A DNA stretch of 64,000 nucleotides, taken from the NCBI GenBank assembly GCA_964497585.1, contig CAZCDS010000008.1:83359-147358 (forward strand), read 5' to 3'. Both the position numbers and the translations under genes were made by a program. Origin of the DNA: CAZCDS01 sp964497585. GTDB taxonomy: Bacteria > Desulfobacterota > Desulfomonilia > Desulfomonilales > Desulfomonilaceae. Positions 53,346 through 61,907 of the stretch are shown here, piece by piece (the first letter of the stretch is position 1; each line of letters opens with the position of its first letter). A model generated the notes under the pieces. The model was not told the origin of the DNA, did not search any database, and saw nothing but the letters and a program-made list of their open reading frames with translations.

Positions 53346-53621
53346 TGCAGCCCTATGATGAGTGCGGGGGTGGATTCCAACGGTTAACGGCCGGGCAAGG
53401 GTCTTGAATTGGGATGGCAGGTCTGATAAGATTAAGGGTCATAATTTGGCGCGAGGATTTGAGGCGATGACCGCGGCTCCACCCGCAAAAGGGTCGCGGG
53501 GATTCGACCAGGGTCTCGTGACCTTCCCGGCGCGGATGGTTTACAGTACCCCCCAAGTGCCGGGCAGTGTTTGCCATGGTCGCCCGAATTCGCAGCACAA
53601 TGTATATCGTTTGAGGGGAAC

Positions 53622-54803
53622 ATGACGCGTAGGGTATGGAGCACTTTTCTCGTTGTCGGAATCTTCCTATTGGCCCTCTGTGTGCCGTCGAGATCGCAAG
53701 GACCTACGGCAAATCCGGATAAACTCGCAAAAGTAATGTCTGAGACGGCCTCTCACGAATCCGAACCGGGCATGGTCGCGGATTCGGGACTCCCGCTCTG
53801 GTTGGAGAACCTTCTGACGAGCGTTCCGACCAAAGGAGAAGATGATGGTCTCGTAGACGAATTTGAGGAGGAGCTGAAAGATGCGCAGGAGAAGGCGGAA
53901 AAGAAGAGCGTGGAGCTCTTCCCACGCCCGCCGGACATCCAACCCCTGTACACTTCTCCGGTTCTCGAAGGCGAGGGAAAATGGACCGCGGACGGGATGC
54001 CTACGGACTCGCTCGGTCGGCCTCTGGTGTACAAGACCGTGTACCGCCCGAGCGTCGAATATCCAAATTCAGTGGTGTACATGGCCGAGTTCGATATGAA
54101 GCGAATCAAGCCTCGCTTTTTCGTCGGCAGCACCGAGCCCGGCATAAATGAGATATCCTCCTGGAACGAGTCAGAAGAGCGCTCAAAGATCGTCGCCATC
54201 ACCAACGCCATGTGGATGCAGCGTCATGCGCGGGGAGCAGGGGCCATCTTCAGGGGACAAGTAATTTACCCCATGGTCGACGGCATGGCCACGTTGATCG
54301 TCTTCAAGGACGACTCCGTGGCTATCTGCGAATGGAGCAAAGATATACCGCTTGACCTCGTGCGGGACGCCCGGCAATTGCGACACTTGATCGTCAAGCA
54401 CGGCAAGGTTGTCGAGTCGGTCGTCAAGCACGGCAAGTTCACGGACTCGGAGATCGGGCTCGGCTTCCTCATCGACAGCGGGGGTGGCAGCACGCGGCGC
54501 AGGAAATTCTGGTTCTTGGCCAACCGTACCGCGTTCGGAATCCGGGAAGACGGTAACCTCGTGTTCGCGATGGGTCATCACGTGAGCACCAAGGACCTGG
54601 CCAAAGCGCTCGTCCTTGCAGGATGCAAGAACGCCCTACACGGGGACGCGAATATCGACAACATCGTCTGCAACTTCTATTTTAGGGACGAACACAACAA
54701 GATCGTCAAACGGGACAGACTCTCTCCTGAGCAGCGCAAGTACACGATGAAGCGTTACGACCAGGGATACAGCAAGGACTTCTTCGCGTTCTACGAAAAA
54801 TAG
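53622..54803 (+). CDS. Exported protein, phosphodiester-glycosidase (NAGPA)-like
   Basis: Protein of 393 residues with a signal peptide (MTRRVWSTFLVVGIFLLALC). A charged region of about 80 residues follows, then a domain of about 270 residues. VVYMAEFDMKRIKPRFF, then IVAITNAMWMQRHARGAGA, then FLANRTAFGIREDGNLVFAM and LAKALVLAGCKNALHGDANI follow the order of motifs in the NAGPA/DUF2233 domain: substrate-facing loop, RTAIG motif, and the usual ALNLDGG region here replaced by ALHGDAN. The family contains exported phosphodiester glycosidases that trim sugar-phosphodiesters. Similarity is partial, and the changed last motif may mean a different activity. GAGGGGAAC precedes the ATG. Confidence 0.72.
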   Translation: MTRRVWSTFLVVGIFLLALCVPSRSQGPTANPDKLAKVMSETASHESEPGMVADSGLPLWLENLLTSVPTKGEDDGLVDEFEEELKDAQEKAEKKSVELFPRPPDIQPLYTSPVLEGEGKWTADGMPTDSLGRPLVYKTVYRPSVEYPNSVVYMAEFDMKRIKPRFFVGSTEPGINEISSWNESEERSKIVAITNAMWMQRHARGAGAIFRGQVIYPMVDGMATLIVFKDDSVAICEWSKDIPLDLVRDARQLRHLIVKHGKVVESVVKHGKFTDSEIGLGFLIDSGGGSTRRRKFWFLANRTAFGIREDGNLVFAMGHHVSTKDLAKALVLAGCKNALHGDANIDNIVCNFYFRDEHNKIVKRDRLSPEQRKYTMKRYDQGYSKDFFAFYEK

Positions 54804-55152
54804 CCGCACCCCGGACCTGCCAAACCCTCCCGCCGCTCTGCGTTCCTGATCCGGGATCGCCGGGGTGATGCGACTCCTTTCCACTCAAGCTTCAATTTAG
54901 TAAAATGATCGACGTATGACTGCGGAGGGGAGCCGCGTATTGGCGTGTGGAGTGCGTGAATAAGTATATGACACCACAGCGTATTCCAATGCATGATAGA
55001 GAGGCGCATCTTCCCGGGGCCGAGAGAGATGAGATCCCCCCACCCTCCTTTTGCAGAGGGCGACGAAGAGGTTTTCGAACGTGGGGAAGCAGGGTCGGTC
55101 CATGTTTCTTTTTTGAACGTGCATTGACGTAAAATCATTCGAGGGAGAAACC
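54804..55152. other. Intergenic region, no gene seen
   Basis: About 350 bases between the glycosidase-like gene and the TM2-like gene. A few AT-rich patches (54892-54905, 54958-54970) could hold a promoter for the downstream cluster, but none is convincing. Confidence 0.4.
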
Positions 55153-55416
55153 TTGGCTGATAGCAGCAACCAGGCGGAAAACGCTCGATCCGAACAGAGC
55201 AGTCAGGCGGGAATCGCCGCCGTGCTGAGTCTCGTCGTGCCCGGAGTCGGCCAGATCTATAACGGAGACTTTCTCCGGGGCATCTTCTGGCTCATTATCA
55301 CTCCGGGTTTCTGGATCTGGACCGCGGGGTTGTTCGGATGGCCCTTTCATCTCATTGCCGCCTACACTGCATACCATAGAGGGAAACAGTACGAGCGGGG
55401 GGAACTCTCCCGCTGA
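55153..55416 (+). CDS. Small TM2-like membrane protein
   Basis: Protein of 87 residues. A hydrophilic N-terminus of 20 residues precedes two hydrophobic segments: IAAVLSLVVPGVGQIYNGDF and GIFWLIITPGFWIWTAGLFG. The motif PGVGQIYNGDFLRGI matches the TM2/DUF5683 group (PGxGQIYxG). These are inner-membrane proteins of unknown role. The start is a TTG at 55153 with GAGGGAG eight bases upstream. The ArsA-type gene follows 63 nt downstream, so the two are probably co-transcribed. Confidence 0.78.
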   Translation: MADSSNQAENARSEQSSQAGIAAVLSLVVPGVGQIYNGDFLRGIFWLIITPGFWIWTAGLFGWPFHLIAAYTAYHRGKQYERGELSR

Positions 55417-55479
55417 GGCTCTCGCGTTCCGGGATCGATCCCTGTTCCCCACGGAGACCCTCTCGATTTCGAGGAACAC

Positions 55480-56682
55480 ATGACCGACAAACACCCACGC
55501 ATCATCATCTTCTCAGGTAAGGGAGGAGTCGGAAAGACGACCGTAGCCGCGGCCACCGGGTTGAGGTGCGCTCGCCAGGGACTGAAGACCATCGTCATCT
55601 CAATCGACATCGCCCACAGTCTGTCGGACGCGTTCGGCCTGGAGTCGGACCTTCAAGACCAGAACCGGGGCCAGGCACGCAGAATCGAGGAGAACCTGGA
55701 GATTCAGGAGGTGGACATCCAGGAAGAGCTGGATCGTCACTGGGGAGACGTTTCCGCGTACCTCGCCGCGCTCTTCGGTTCCAGTGGCCTGACGGACATT
55801 CTCGCGGAAGAGCTGGCCATAATTCCCGGTATGGAGGACGTGGTAAGCCTCCTGTACATCAATCAATACTATCAGCAAAGCGCGTATGACGTGATCGTGA
55901 TCGACTGCGCTCCGACCGGCGAATCGCTTCGGTTCATCAGTATGCCTTCGACCCTGGAATGGTACATCAACAAGCTCTTCAAACTGGAACGAAACCTGAT
56001 GAAGGTCGTGCGACCCGTGGCCAAGAAAATCACTGATATCCCCGTGCCCGAGGACAACTACTTCCTGGCCATAAAGGATCTTTTTGACAGGCTTGACGGA
56101 GTCGACAAGGTGCTGTTGGATCGTGACGTCACATCGGTTCGGCTCGTCACCAATGCCGAGAGGATGGTGATTCGTGAGACTCAACGCGCGTTCATGTATT
56201 TCTGCCTTTTCGGCCTGGTCGTGGATACGATCGTCGTGAACAGACTCTTTCCTGAGGGCCTCAGTGACGATTACTTCAGCGATTGGCTGTCCACACAGCA
56301 GCGGAGCGTCGAACAGATCCACCGAATCTTCGATCCGATCCCTGTGCGAACCGTGAACATCCTCAGGGACGAGGTTGTGGGAGCAGACCGGCTCGACGAG
56401 ATGGGGAGAATGATCTACGGCGATTCAGACCCAGCGGCGATCATGCATCGGGATTCGCCATACCGTGTCGTCGAGGAGGATGGAACGTATAAGCTGGAAA
56501 TGAAACTCCCCTTCGTGGAAAAAGACTATATCGACCTCTTCAAGGAAGGGACCGATCTCGTGGTCCGTATCGGATCGTTCAAGAGACATATTTTGCTGCC
56601 GAGAGCGCTCGTCGGTCGCAAGCCTTCGGGGGCAAGTCTGGAAGACAACCTTCTCTCCATAACCTTCCCGAGACCCGCTTGA
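55480..56682 (+). CDS. ArsA/Get3-family ATPase with C-terminal HSP20-like domain
   Basis: Protein of 400 residues. The deviant Walker A is IIFSGKGGVGKTTVAAATG at residues 8-26. DIAHSLSDAFG is the switch I region, and DVIVIDCAPTGESLRF is the switch II/DTAPTGHTLR motif. VDTIVVNRLFPE corresponds to the adenine-binding region. Residues about 325-400 form an HSP20/CS-like beta domain (TYKLEMKLPFVEKDYIDLF, then ITFPRP), typical of bacterial ArsA_HSP20 proteins. Eukaryotic Get3 inserts tail-anchored membrane proteins; bacterial arsenite pumps use ArsA. No arsB, arsC or arsR is nearby, so chaperone or targeting work is more likely. GAGGAA precedes the ATG. Confidence 0.9.
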   Translation: MTDKHPRIIIFSGKGGVGKTTVAAATGLRCARQGLKTIVISIDIAHSLSDAFGLESDLQDQNRGQARRIEENLEIQEVDIQEELDRHWGDVSAYLAALFGSSGLTDILAEELAIIPGMEDVVSLLYINQYYQQSAYDVIVIDCAPTGESLRFISMPSTLEWYINKLFKLERNLMKVVRPVAKKITDIPVPEDNYFLAIKDLFDRLDGVDKVLLDRDVTSVRLVTNAERMVIRETQRAFMYFCLFGLVVDTIVVNRLFPEGLSDDYFSDWLSTQQRSVEQIHRIFDPIPVRTVNILRDEVVGADRLDEMGRMIYGDSDPAAIMHRDSPYRVVEEDGTYKLEMKLPFVEKDYIDLFKEGTDLVVRIGSFKRHILLPRALVGRKPSGASLEDNLLSITFPRPA

Positions 56683-56695
56683 CTGGAGGTGCCGA

Positions 56696-56938
56696 ATGAA
56701 TCCTTTCTGGTTCGCCCTCAGAGTAGCCGGAGTGACCGTGCTCACCGTCGGTGGAGTAGCCTACGCGATGAGCAAGGCTGCCAGCCGCTCCTGTGACGTC
56801 GTTGGAGGCGCCGCGCATTTTCGCCGGGGATTGGAAGAATTCCAAAAGGGATTCGAGAAGATGTTCCTTGGCACCAGGAGACCCACCCCGGAAGAAGCAA
56901 AGAAACAGAAAGAAGCAAAGAGGATACCGATCTCGTGA
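56696..56938 (+). CDS. Small single-span membrane protein next to the ArsA-type gene
   Basis: Protein of 80 residues. One N-terminal hydrophobic segment (FWFALRVAGVTVLTVGGVAY) is followed by a charged, probably helical tail ending in EEAKKQKEAKRIPIS. No family recognised. GGAGGTG precedes the ATG, and the gene begins 13 nt after the ArsA stop, so it is almost certainly in the same transcript. As a small one-span protein beside a Get3-like ATPase it could be a client or an anchor. Confidence 0.72.
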   Translation: MNPFWFALRVAGVTVLTVGGVAYAMSKAASRSCDVVGGAAHFRRGLEEFQKGFEKMFLGTRRPTPEEAKKQKEAKRIPIS

Positions 56939-57144
56939 TGTCCTTTCATGGGCGTGGGGAAAACGTGTGCCCGCCATTCGGATGTGTCATCATCTTCGCC
57001 AGGGGAGCGAGGCAGTTCATTTCATTCACCGCATCCTACCGAGGCCATCGGACGCGGGATGACTTTTCGGGGGGACGTGCTTGACATCGCTGTCTTGTTC
57101 GGTATTGTGATCCGTCACATTCAATCCATCATCGCGGAGGAGGC

Positions 57145-57594
57145 ATGACAATCGGCACGGTGGGCCCTGGTGACGACGTTGAAGCATGGTGCACGCGCTG
57201 CAAGATGAATCTGGAGCACCGGGTCATAGCTTGTGTGGGAAGTGAAGTAAAGAGGGTTCATTGCCTGACGTGCGGAAGCGACCACAAATACTATCCGCCC
57301 CGAATCAAGGGGCATGCTGAGAGACCCGCAAAGACCGTTCGGGTTCCGTCGTCGGGAAGATCGGGGAGGACCGTTGCGAGGGCTCACGGAGAGTGGTCTA
57401 CCTTTATGAGAGAGATGCCCGAGGGAACGATCCCGAGACAATATCGGATTTCCGACCAGTACGACGCGGCCGAGTACCTGGAACACCCCGTCTTCGGGAC
57501 CGGCAGAGTCCTGGAGATCCTGGGCCGAGAGAGAATCGAGGTGGCGTTCAAGGAAGGGCGAAAAGTGCTCATCTGCAACAAGAGAGGCCAGTGA
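57145..57594 (+). CDS. Zinc-ribbon protein with C-terminal HPxFGxG beta motif
   Basis: Protein of 149 residues. The N-terminus is a zinc ribbon (CTRCKMNLEHRVIACVGSEV, then CLTCGSDHKYY), four cysteines in two CxxC pairs. A basic, Ser/Arg-rich linker of about 40 residues is followed by a C-terminal stretch: YLEHPVFGTGRVLEILGRE, then IEVAFKEGRKVLICNK. The HPxFGxGxV...VxFxxGxKxL pattern is an SH3/CarD-like beta module seen in similar delta-group proteins. It might bind nucleic acid or polymerase, but this is not established. GGAGGAGGC precedes the ATG. Confidence 0.8.
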   Translation: MTIGTVGPGDDVEAWCTRCKMNLEHRVIACVGSEVKRVHCLTCGSDHKYYPPRIKGHAERPAKTVRVPSSGRSGRTVARAHGEWSTFMREMPEGTIPRQYRISDQYDAAEYLEHPVFGTGRVLEILGRERIEVAFKEGRKVLICNKRGQ

Positions 57595-57831
57595 GCGAAC
57601 ACGCCGCGCCGATGATCGGCAGCCCCGAATCGGTGTCCGGCGCGGGCCTCATTCGTCATTGCTCCCGCCAACATCCCTTCGGGAAACAGGGCCCACAGGG
57701 GAGCGTGCTTCAGTTGCCTCGGTGGTCGCTCCCGGTGAACGGTAACTCCAAAGGAGGACGCAGTTTGGGGGGTATTGCATCGGCCTCCATTTGCTGATAT
57801 ATATAGAAAAATTCGTTGTTTCGGAGGCTTG

Positions 57832-59658
57832 GTGGAAAAGACCAGAATGGGTTTGAAGATTGTTCCGGTGTGGGGTCTGCTCATCGTACTGTGCGCCGGC
57901 GGGCTCGCGTCAGCGGCAAGGATCTACGCGCCGCCCTACCTGTGGAACCGCGGGATCGCGTCCAAGACGAATCCCATAGATATCGCGGACACCCATCTGG
58001 GAATGCGATACCGTGACGACGGGACCCTGGACAGCAAGGGACGGTTCACCACTTTCAACCATCCGGACACGGTATATTCAACTCCCGGATTGAATTGTAG
58101 CGGGCTTGTTCTTTCCATTTCCCGTTTTCTTTTCGACCGCAACTTCACGCTCACCCAGGTCGAGAGGGATCGCCAGGGGAACAGCGGACCGGGCGCTTCC
58201 TATGGACAGGATTGGGATTTCGGACTCGACCTCATCCTCAACATCACGGACGGGGTACCACGGAGAATCCTCTCCCCGGATGGAAAGGAAATCCCCCTGG
58301 ATAATGCTGACGGCATGGCGCTGAGGGGATTCGATCTTCACGATGTAGCCGCCTGGCATGCGATCCTCCGCCAGATGCGTCCGGGACGGGTCTATTTCGG
58401 CAGTATCAGCAAGCCCACCCGGAAGAAGGGATACAAGCTTCTGCACTACCACGTCGTGCTCATGATCCCGGACGACAAGGGCAATGTCTGGCTTTACCAT
58501 TCCACGCGACGCAGCCACGTGCATCGCATAAACCTGAACACCAGACGAGGGCTACAACGGTTGATGGCTCAGTTCAGGGGTTCCCGTGAAGGTCCGAAGA
58601 AGATCCTCGTGCTTGAGGCCATGCTTCCGGGCACTCAATTGGCCGCTGCGAACAACAAGGGTGAGATGTCGGGTAGCGCTGCAGAACCCCCAAAAGCCAC
58701 GGAAGACGTGAACTCGGCTGCACTGAAGAAGCTTGACAATCTTGGGTCCGGTAAGGCCGGCGCCCCTCCGGCGAAGCAGGCGGACGCTGCGCCGCTGTCG
58801 GCAGAGCCTCTTGCTGAAAAGAAGCCGGAAGCTCCCCTGGCGAATCGACCGAAGTCTCCAAACCTCGTGATCAATCACCTGAGTGGAAAGGTCTACAAGT
58901 ATATCCCCGACCTCGTGACGCATATCCCCCGATTCAGCGACAAGGAGAAGAACGGTATTGCCTTTTGGTTTCGCGGGCGCGGGGAGACTCCCAGGGACCT
59001 GGCACTCCTCGTGCGCGGGCCGGAAGGAGACCTCACCTACAACGGCAAGATCCCGGCAAAAGGCGGTCGACTCGAGGTAGTCTATCCTCGGGATTTCGGA
59101 AAAGGCGCGGCCGGACCCGCGAGCCGTGGCAAATATGCAATGTATGCAAAGGTGGACGGACGCGATTGGCTCGCGGACGTTTTCGAGGTGGCGGTACCGC
59201 GAGAGGCCAACCCGAGCATCGTAAAGGTGCGTGTCCCGTCAACCGTCAGATCCGGGCAGACCTTCACCATGGAGGTTGTGGCGGAAAACAAGGGAGCGGA
59301 GTCCGATTACGGCGGTATAACGGTATCATGTCCCGATCCGTCGGGGTTAAAGCTCCTGTCCGCGAAGCCGGGGCGTATCTATGGTCGAGGGAGCACCGTG
59401 CTCTCCATTACATCCGACAAGATCAGGACACGGGTCCCCATGGCGGAACGATGGATAGAGCTCTGGGGTGAAAACAAGCCCTATGAAATGCAGGTGAGAA
59501 TACGAGCGGGACGGCCCGGGACCTATCCGCTGTACGTCCGATGTGCATTGCGGGGCGTGAACGTAAAGAGCAGCGTGGTCCTCATGGATCCGCCGAGTGC
59601 GGACACCATCGATCAGCAGGGCTTCCCCGTACAGGTCCACATGGTGACTGTTCGGTAA
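57832..59658 (+). CDS. Exported NlpC/P60-like cysteine hydrolase with extra C-terminal domains
   Basis: Protein of about 608 residues with a signal peptide (VWGLLIVLCAGGLASA). Residues about 30-250 suggest a papain-like NlpC/P60 amidase: the candidate catalytic Cys is in TPGLNCSGLVLSISRFL and a candidate His in LLHYHVVLMIPDDKGNVWLY. A Pro/Ala/Lys-rich linker (about 270-340) follows. Then come two beta-rich domains, the last resembling a CARDB/Ig-like adhesive module (VRSGQTFTMEVVAENKGAES). It would act on peptidoglycan or peptides in the periplasm. The GTG at 57832 has GGAGG 4 nt before it; an ATG at 57847 is an alternative. It is the first gene of a four-gene hydrolase run. Confidence 0.7.
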   Translation: MEKTRMGLKIVPVWGLLIVLCAGGLASAARIYAPPYLWNRGIASKTNPIDIADTHLGMRYRDDGTLDSKGRFTTFNHPDTVYSTPGLNCSGLVLSISRFLFDRNFTLTQVERDRQGNSGPGASYGQDWDFGLDLILNITDGVPRRILSPDGKEIPLDNADGMALRGFDLHDVAAWHAILRQMRPGRVYFGSISKPTRKKGYKLLHYHVVLMIPDDKGNVWLYHSTRRSHVHRINLNTRRGLQRLMAQFRGSREGPKKILVLEAMLPGTQLAAANNKGEMSGSAAEPPKATEDVNSAALKKLDNLGSGKAGAPPAKQADAAPLSAEPLAEKKPEAPLANRPKSPNLVINHLSGKVYKYIPDLVTHIPRFSDKEKNGIAFWFRGRGETPRDLALLVRGPEGDLTYNGKIPAKGGRLEVVYPRDFGKGAAGPASRGKYAMYAKVDGRDWLADVFEVAVPREANPSIVKVRVPSTVRSGQTFTMEVVAENKGAESDYGGITVSCPDPSGLKLLSAKPGRIYGRGSTVLSITSDKIRTRVPMAERWIELWGENKPYEMQVRIRAGRPGTYPLYVRCALRGVNVKSSVVLMDPPSADTIDQQGFPVQVHMVTVR

Positions 59659-59723
59659 TTGGTATCGTATAATGCGCCTGCGGACCGGCAGACGAACCGG
59701 GTCTGTGACCCTCGGAGGACGTC

Positions 59724-60851
59724 ATGAGATTTCGGACTGAATTTTTGGCTATCCTCGTTATTGCGTTCAGTGTGGTGTGCGCTAGTACCGCCACAGCCAA
59801 GCCCAAGCTCGAGCCCTGGGCCAAGATCGAGGCTCGCACGAAATTCCTGCGCACCAATCACTATATCGAAGTCGTGCGCGTCCATTCAGACGTGTACAAG
59901 AGCGCCAGGGCCAAAGGAGGGAAGAGAGTTCCCGGTCCCTTTCCCGTCCATGTGATACTTCCCAAGGAATACGAGACTAACCTCGATCGCCGGTACGGCG
60001 TCGTATACCTGTTGGGCGGGAAGTCCGGGTGGGACAACGGTCCCGAGATGGGCGGAGCGACCTACTGGTCTGTCTGGTGCAAAACGCCGTTAACCATGGA
60101 CCACCTCAAGAGAGGGCGGCTCACCAAGGTCGATTTCCAGGACAATATCAGCGACGAAGAACTTGCGATGTTCAATCGTTGGCTTGCAGAAGACCCGTAC
60201 CAAGACCTGATCGCGGTCTCCCTGTGGAATCCCGGCGGCGGAAACACCGCGCGATACGAAAAGTACCTGCTCACAGAGGTCATCCCCTTCATCGACTCGC
60301 ATTATCGGACGGTTCCGGACCGCCGATTCCGGGGCATTGACGGCGCGTGCGCGGGAGCGGCCCAGGCAATCATGATTTCGGCCCGAAATCCCGACATGTT
60401 CGCGTACTGCGGAGGGCAACAAACTGACCTGGGCAGCTATCCGATGACGAACTCGGTATTCCGCAGGAATGTCCGCCGCATACAAAAGGCGGGCGGAATC
60501 CGGTACAACATCAATACCAACGTTCGGGACGGCTGCAACTCGTACAGCAACGGCGGGCGGCTCTACCGGCTCGTCGAAGACATGCGAGCGTCCGGGTTCC
60601 CCGTGACCGTCCACGTCTTCAAGAGTTGCCCGCACGGGTATGCCGCGTACCGGTATCCGAACGGTCATCAGGCATTGTACTGGTTTTCCAAGAATTTCAA
60701 ACGTGAGTTCGCGGATCTCGGCATACACTGGAAGAAGCCGGAAGGGGCCGTCGCGGCTCAGTCTTCCGGCGGCATGGATGCGTCAGTCCCTGCAAGAGCC
60801 GGAGCGAATGCGAGAAAACCCCAGGCTCGCCTGCTGCCCGGCCTCTGGTGA
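59724..60851 (+). CDS. Exported esterase-fold protein with Cys at the nucleophile position
   Basis: Protein of 375 residues with a signal peptide (LAILVIAFSVVCASTATA). The fold is that of the putative-esterase (esterase D/feruloyl esterase) family: FPVHVILPKEYETNLDRRYG, VVYLLGGKSGW, and EVIPFIDSHYRTVPDRRFRG. The nucleophile elbow, normally GxSxGG, reads IDGACAGAAQA, so a Cys sits in place of Ser. A C-terminal His is in KSCPHGYAAYR. It could be a Cys-dependent hydrolase or a catalytically altered member. GGAGGA precedes the ATG. It is the second gene of the hydrolase run, 65 nt after the first. Confidence 0.82.
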   Translation: MRFRTEFLAILVIAFSVVCASTATAKPKLEPWAKIEARTKFLRTNHYIEVVRVHSDVYKSARAKGGKRVPGPFPVHVILPKEYETNLDRRYGVVYLLGGKSGWDNGPEMGGATYWSVWCKTPLTMDHLKRGRLTKVDFQDNISDEELAMFNRWLAEDPYQDLIAVSLWNPGGGNTARYEKYLLTEVIPFIDSHYRTVPDRRFRGIDGACAGAAQAIMISARNPDMFAYCGGQQTDLGSYPMTNSVFRRNVRRIQKAGGIRYNINTNVRDGCNSYSNGGRLYRLVEDMRASGFPVTVHVFKSCPHGYAAYRYPNGHQALYWFSKNFKREFADLGIHWKKPEGAVAAQSSGGMDASVPARAGANARKPQARLLPGLW

Positions 60852-60926
60852 AGCAAACGTCTCCGGGAAAGCCTTCTCTTGCGCAATGAGCCTGACGATT
60901 CCTATTTTTTAAGACAAGGATCTCCG

Positions 60927-61907
60927 TTGGATAGAAAACCAGGACTGCTCGCAATTCTCTTGGTCTTTCCGGCACTCCTATTCCTGTTCCTCTTTCCTTC
61001 GGCGTGCACGCCCCAGGGCGATCGAACCCCTCATCGATCCCGATCAGGCCCGCCGGCTGCCGGCAAGGGGCGATTCGCCACGCACACAGAGAAGCTCAAC
61101 ACGTACAAGATTCCCGCGGAGTATCTGATTATCTCTTCCAAATACTATCCTGACGCGATCGCGGCGGTTGCGTTGCCCGAGGATTACGCGAAGAGACCCG
61201 GGAAAGAATATCCGCTGGTGATAGCCTTCAGCGGCGCGGGTGAGTGCGTCAAGCCGCCGCGACAGGGCGCGCTCGCCTGGATCGGTGATTATATGCTCGA
61301 CGACGCCGTCCTGGCCCTGGGACACAGTCGACTCAAGGCCGACGACTTCCGGGGACTCGTTACGGAAGCCCAACTCAAGGCATTCAATCGATCGGTCAGA
61401 CTATCACCGTACCGGGGGGTGATCGTTGCCTGTCCCTATTCCCCTCCGATCACGGTGCGCCACGGGCTGGAATCGGCCGCATACGAGGCCTTTATCATGA
61501 AGGAGCTGATTCCCGAGCTGCAAAAACGATACAGAGTCGCGGAAGGGCGGATCGGCGTTGACGGGGTTTCCATGGGCGGAGCGAGAGCGATGTACTATGG
61601 GTTCAAATATCCGAAGGTATTCTCGAGCATCGGGTCTCTCCAGGGAGCCTTCGGTCCCTTCCGGAAAGTCTACCGGGGTCTCGTGACCAGAAACGCCCCC
61701 ATCCTCAGGCAGAAACGGATACAGCTCGTCACGAGTGACAGGGACCCGATGGCGACCGACGTTAAGGAGATGCACAAGCTCCTGATTGCGTCCAAGATCC
61801 CCCACCGGTATTCCGTGCTCTCGGGGCCGCACGATTACATCTTCAATCAGGGACCCGGTTCGCTGGCGCTCCTAGTCTTTCACAACCGAGCGCTCGGATC
61901 TTATTGA
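60927..61907 (+). CDS. Lipoprotein esterase (putative-esterase family)
   Basis: Protein of about 326 residues. The signal LLAILLVFPALLFLFLFPSA ends in a Cys in a lipobox-like LFPSAC, so a lipid-anchored protein is likely. The hydrolase core has KEYPLVIAFSGAGE, the intact nucleophile elbow GVDGVSMGGARAMYYGF, and a C-terminal His in LSGPHDYIF. It resembles the preceding gene product but keeps the catalytic Ser. The start is a TTG at 60927 with AAGGA six bases before it; a longer reading from 60879 would bury the signal peptide. The next gene overlaps by 4 bases. Confidence 0.82.
   Translation: MDRKPGLLAILLVFPALLFLFLFPSACTPQGDRTPHRSRSGPPAAGKGRFATHTEKLNTYKIPAEYLIISSKYYPDAIAAVALPEDYAKRPGKEYPLVIAFSGAGECVKPPRQGALAWIGDYMLDDAVLALGHSRLKADDFRGLVTEAQLKAFNRSVRLSPYRGVIVACPYSPPITVRHGLESAAYEAFIMKELIPELQKRYRVAEGRIGVDGVSMGGARAMYYGFKYPKVFSSIGSLQGAFGPFRKVYRGLVTRNAPILRQKRIQLVTSDRDPMATDVKEMHKLLIASKIPHRYSVLSGPHDYIFNQGPGSLALLVFHNRALGSY

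Larger units (their letters stand above)
53266..53621. other. Regulatory leader of the glycosidase-like gene
   Basis: About 356 bases. The first 80 are clearly AT-richer than the surroundings and contain a strong promoter with an embedded palindrome (53318-53345). The remaining 270 would be an unusually long leader. No riboswitch or small gene was recognised in it. Confidence 0.5.

Noticed and set aside
55480..56682. Arsenite-pump ATPase (arsA) as the specific function
   Set aside because: No arsB, arsC, arsD or arsR gene is nearby, and the single ATPase domain with an HSP20-like tail fits the bacterial Get3-like group better.
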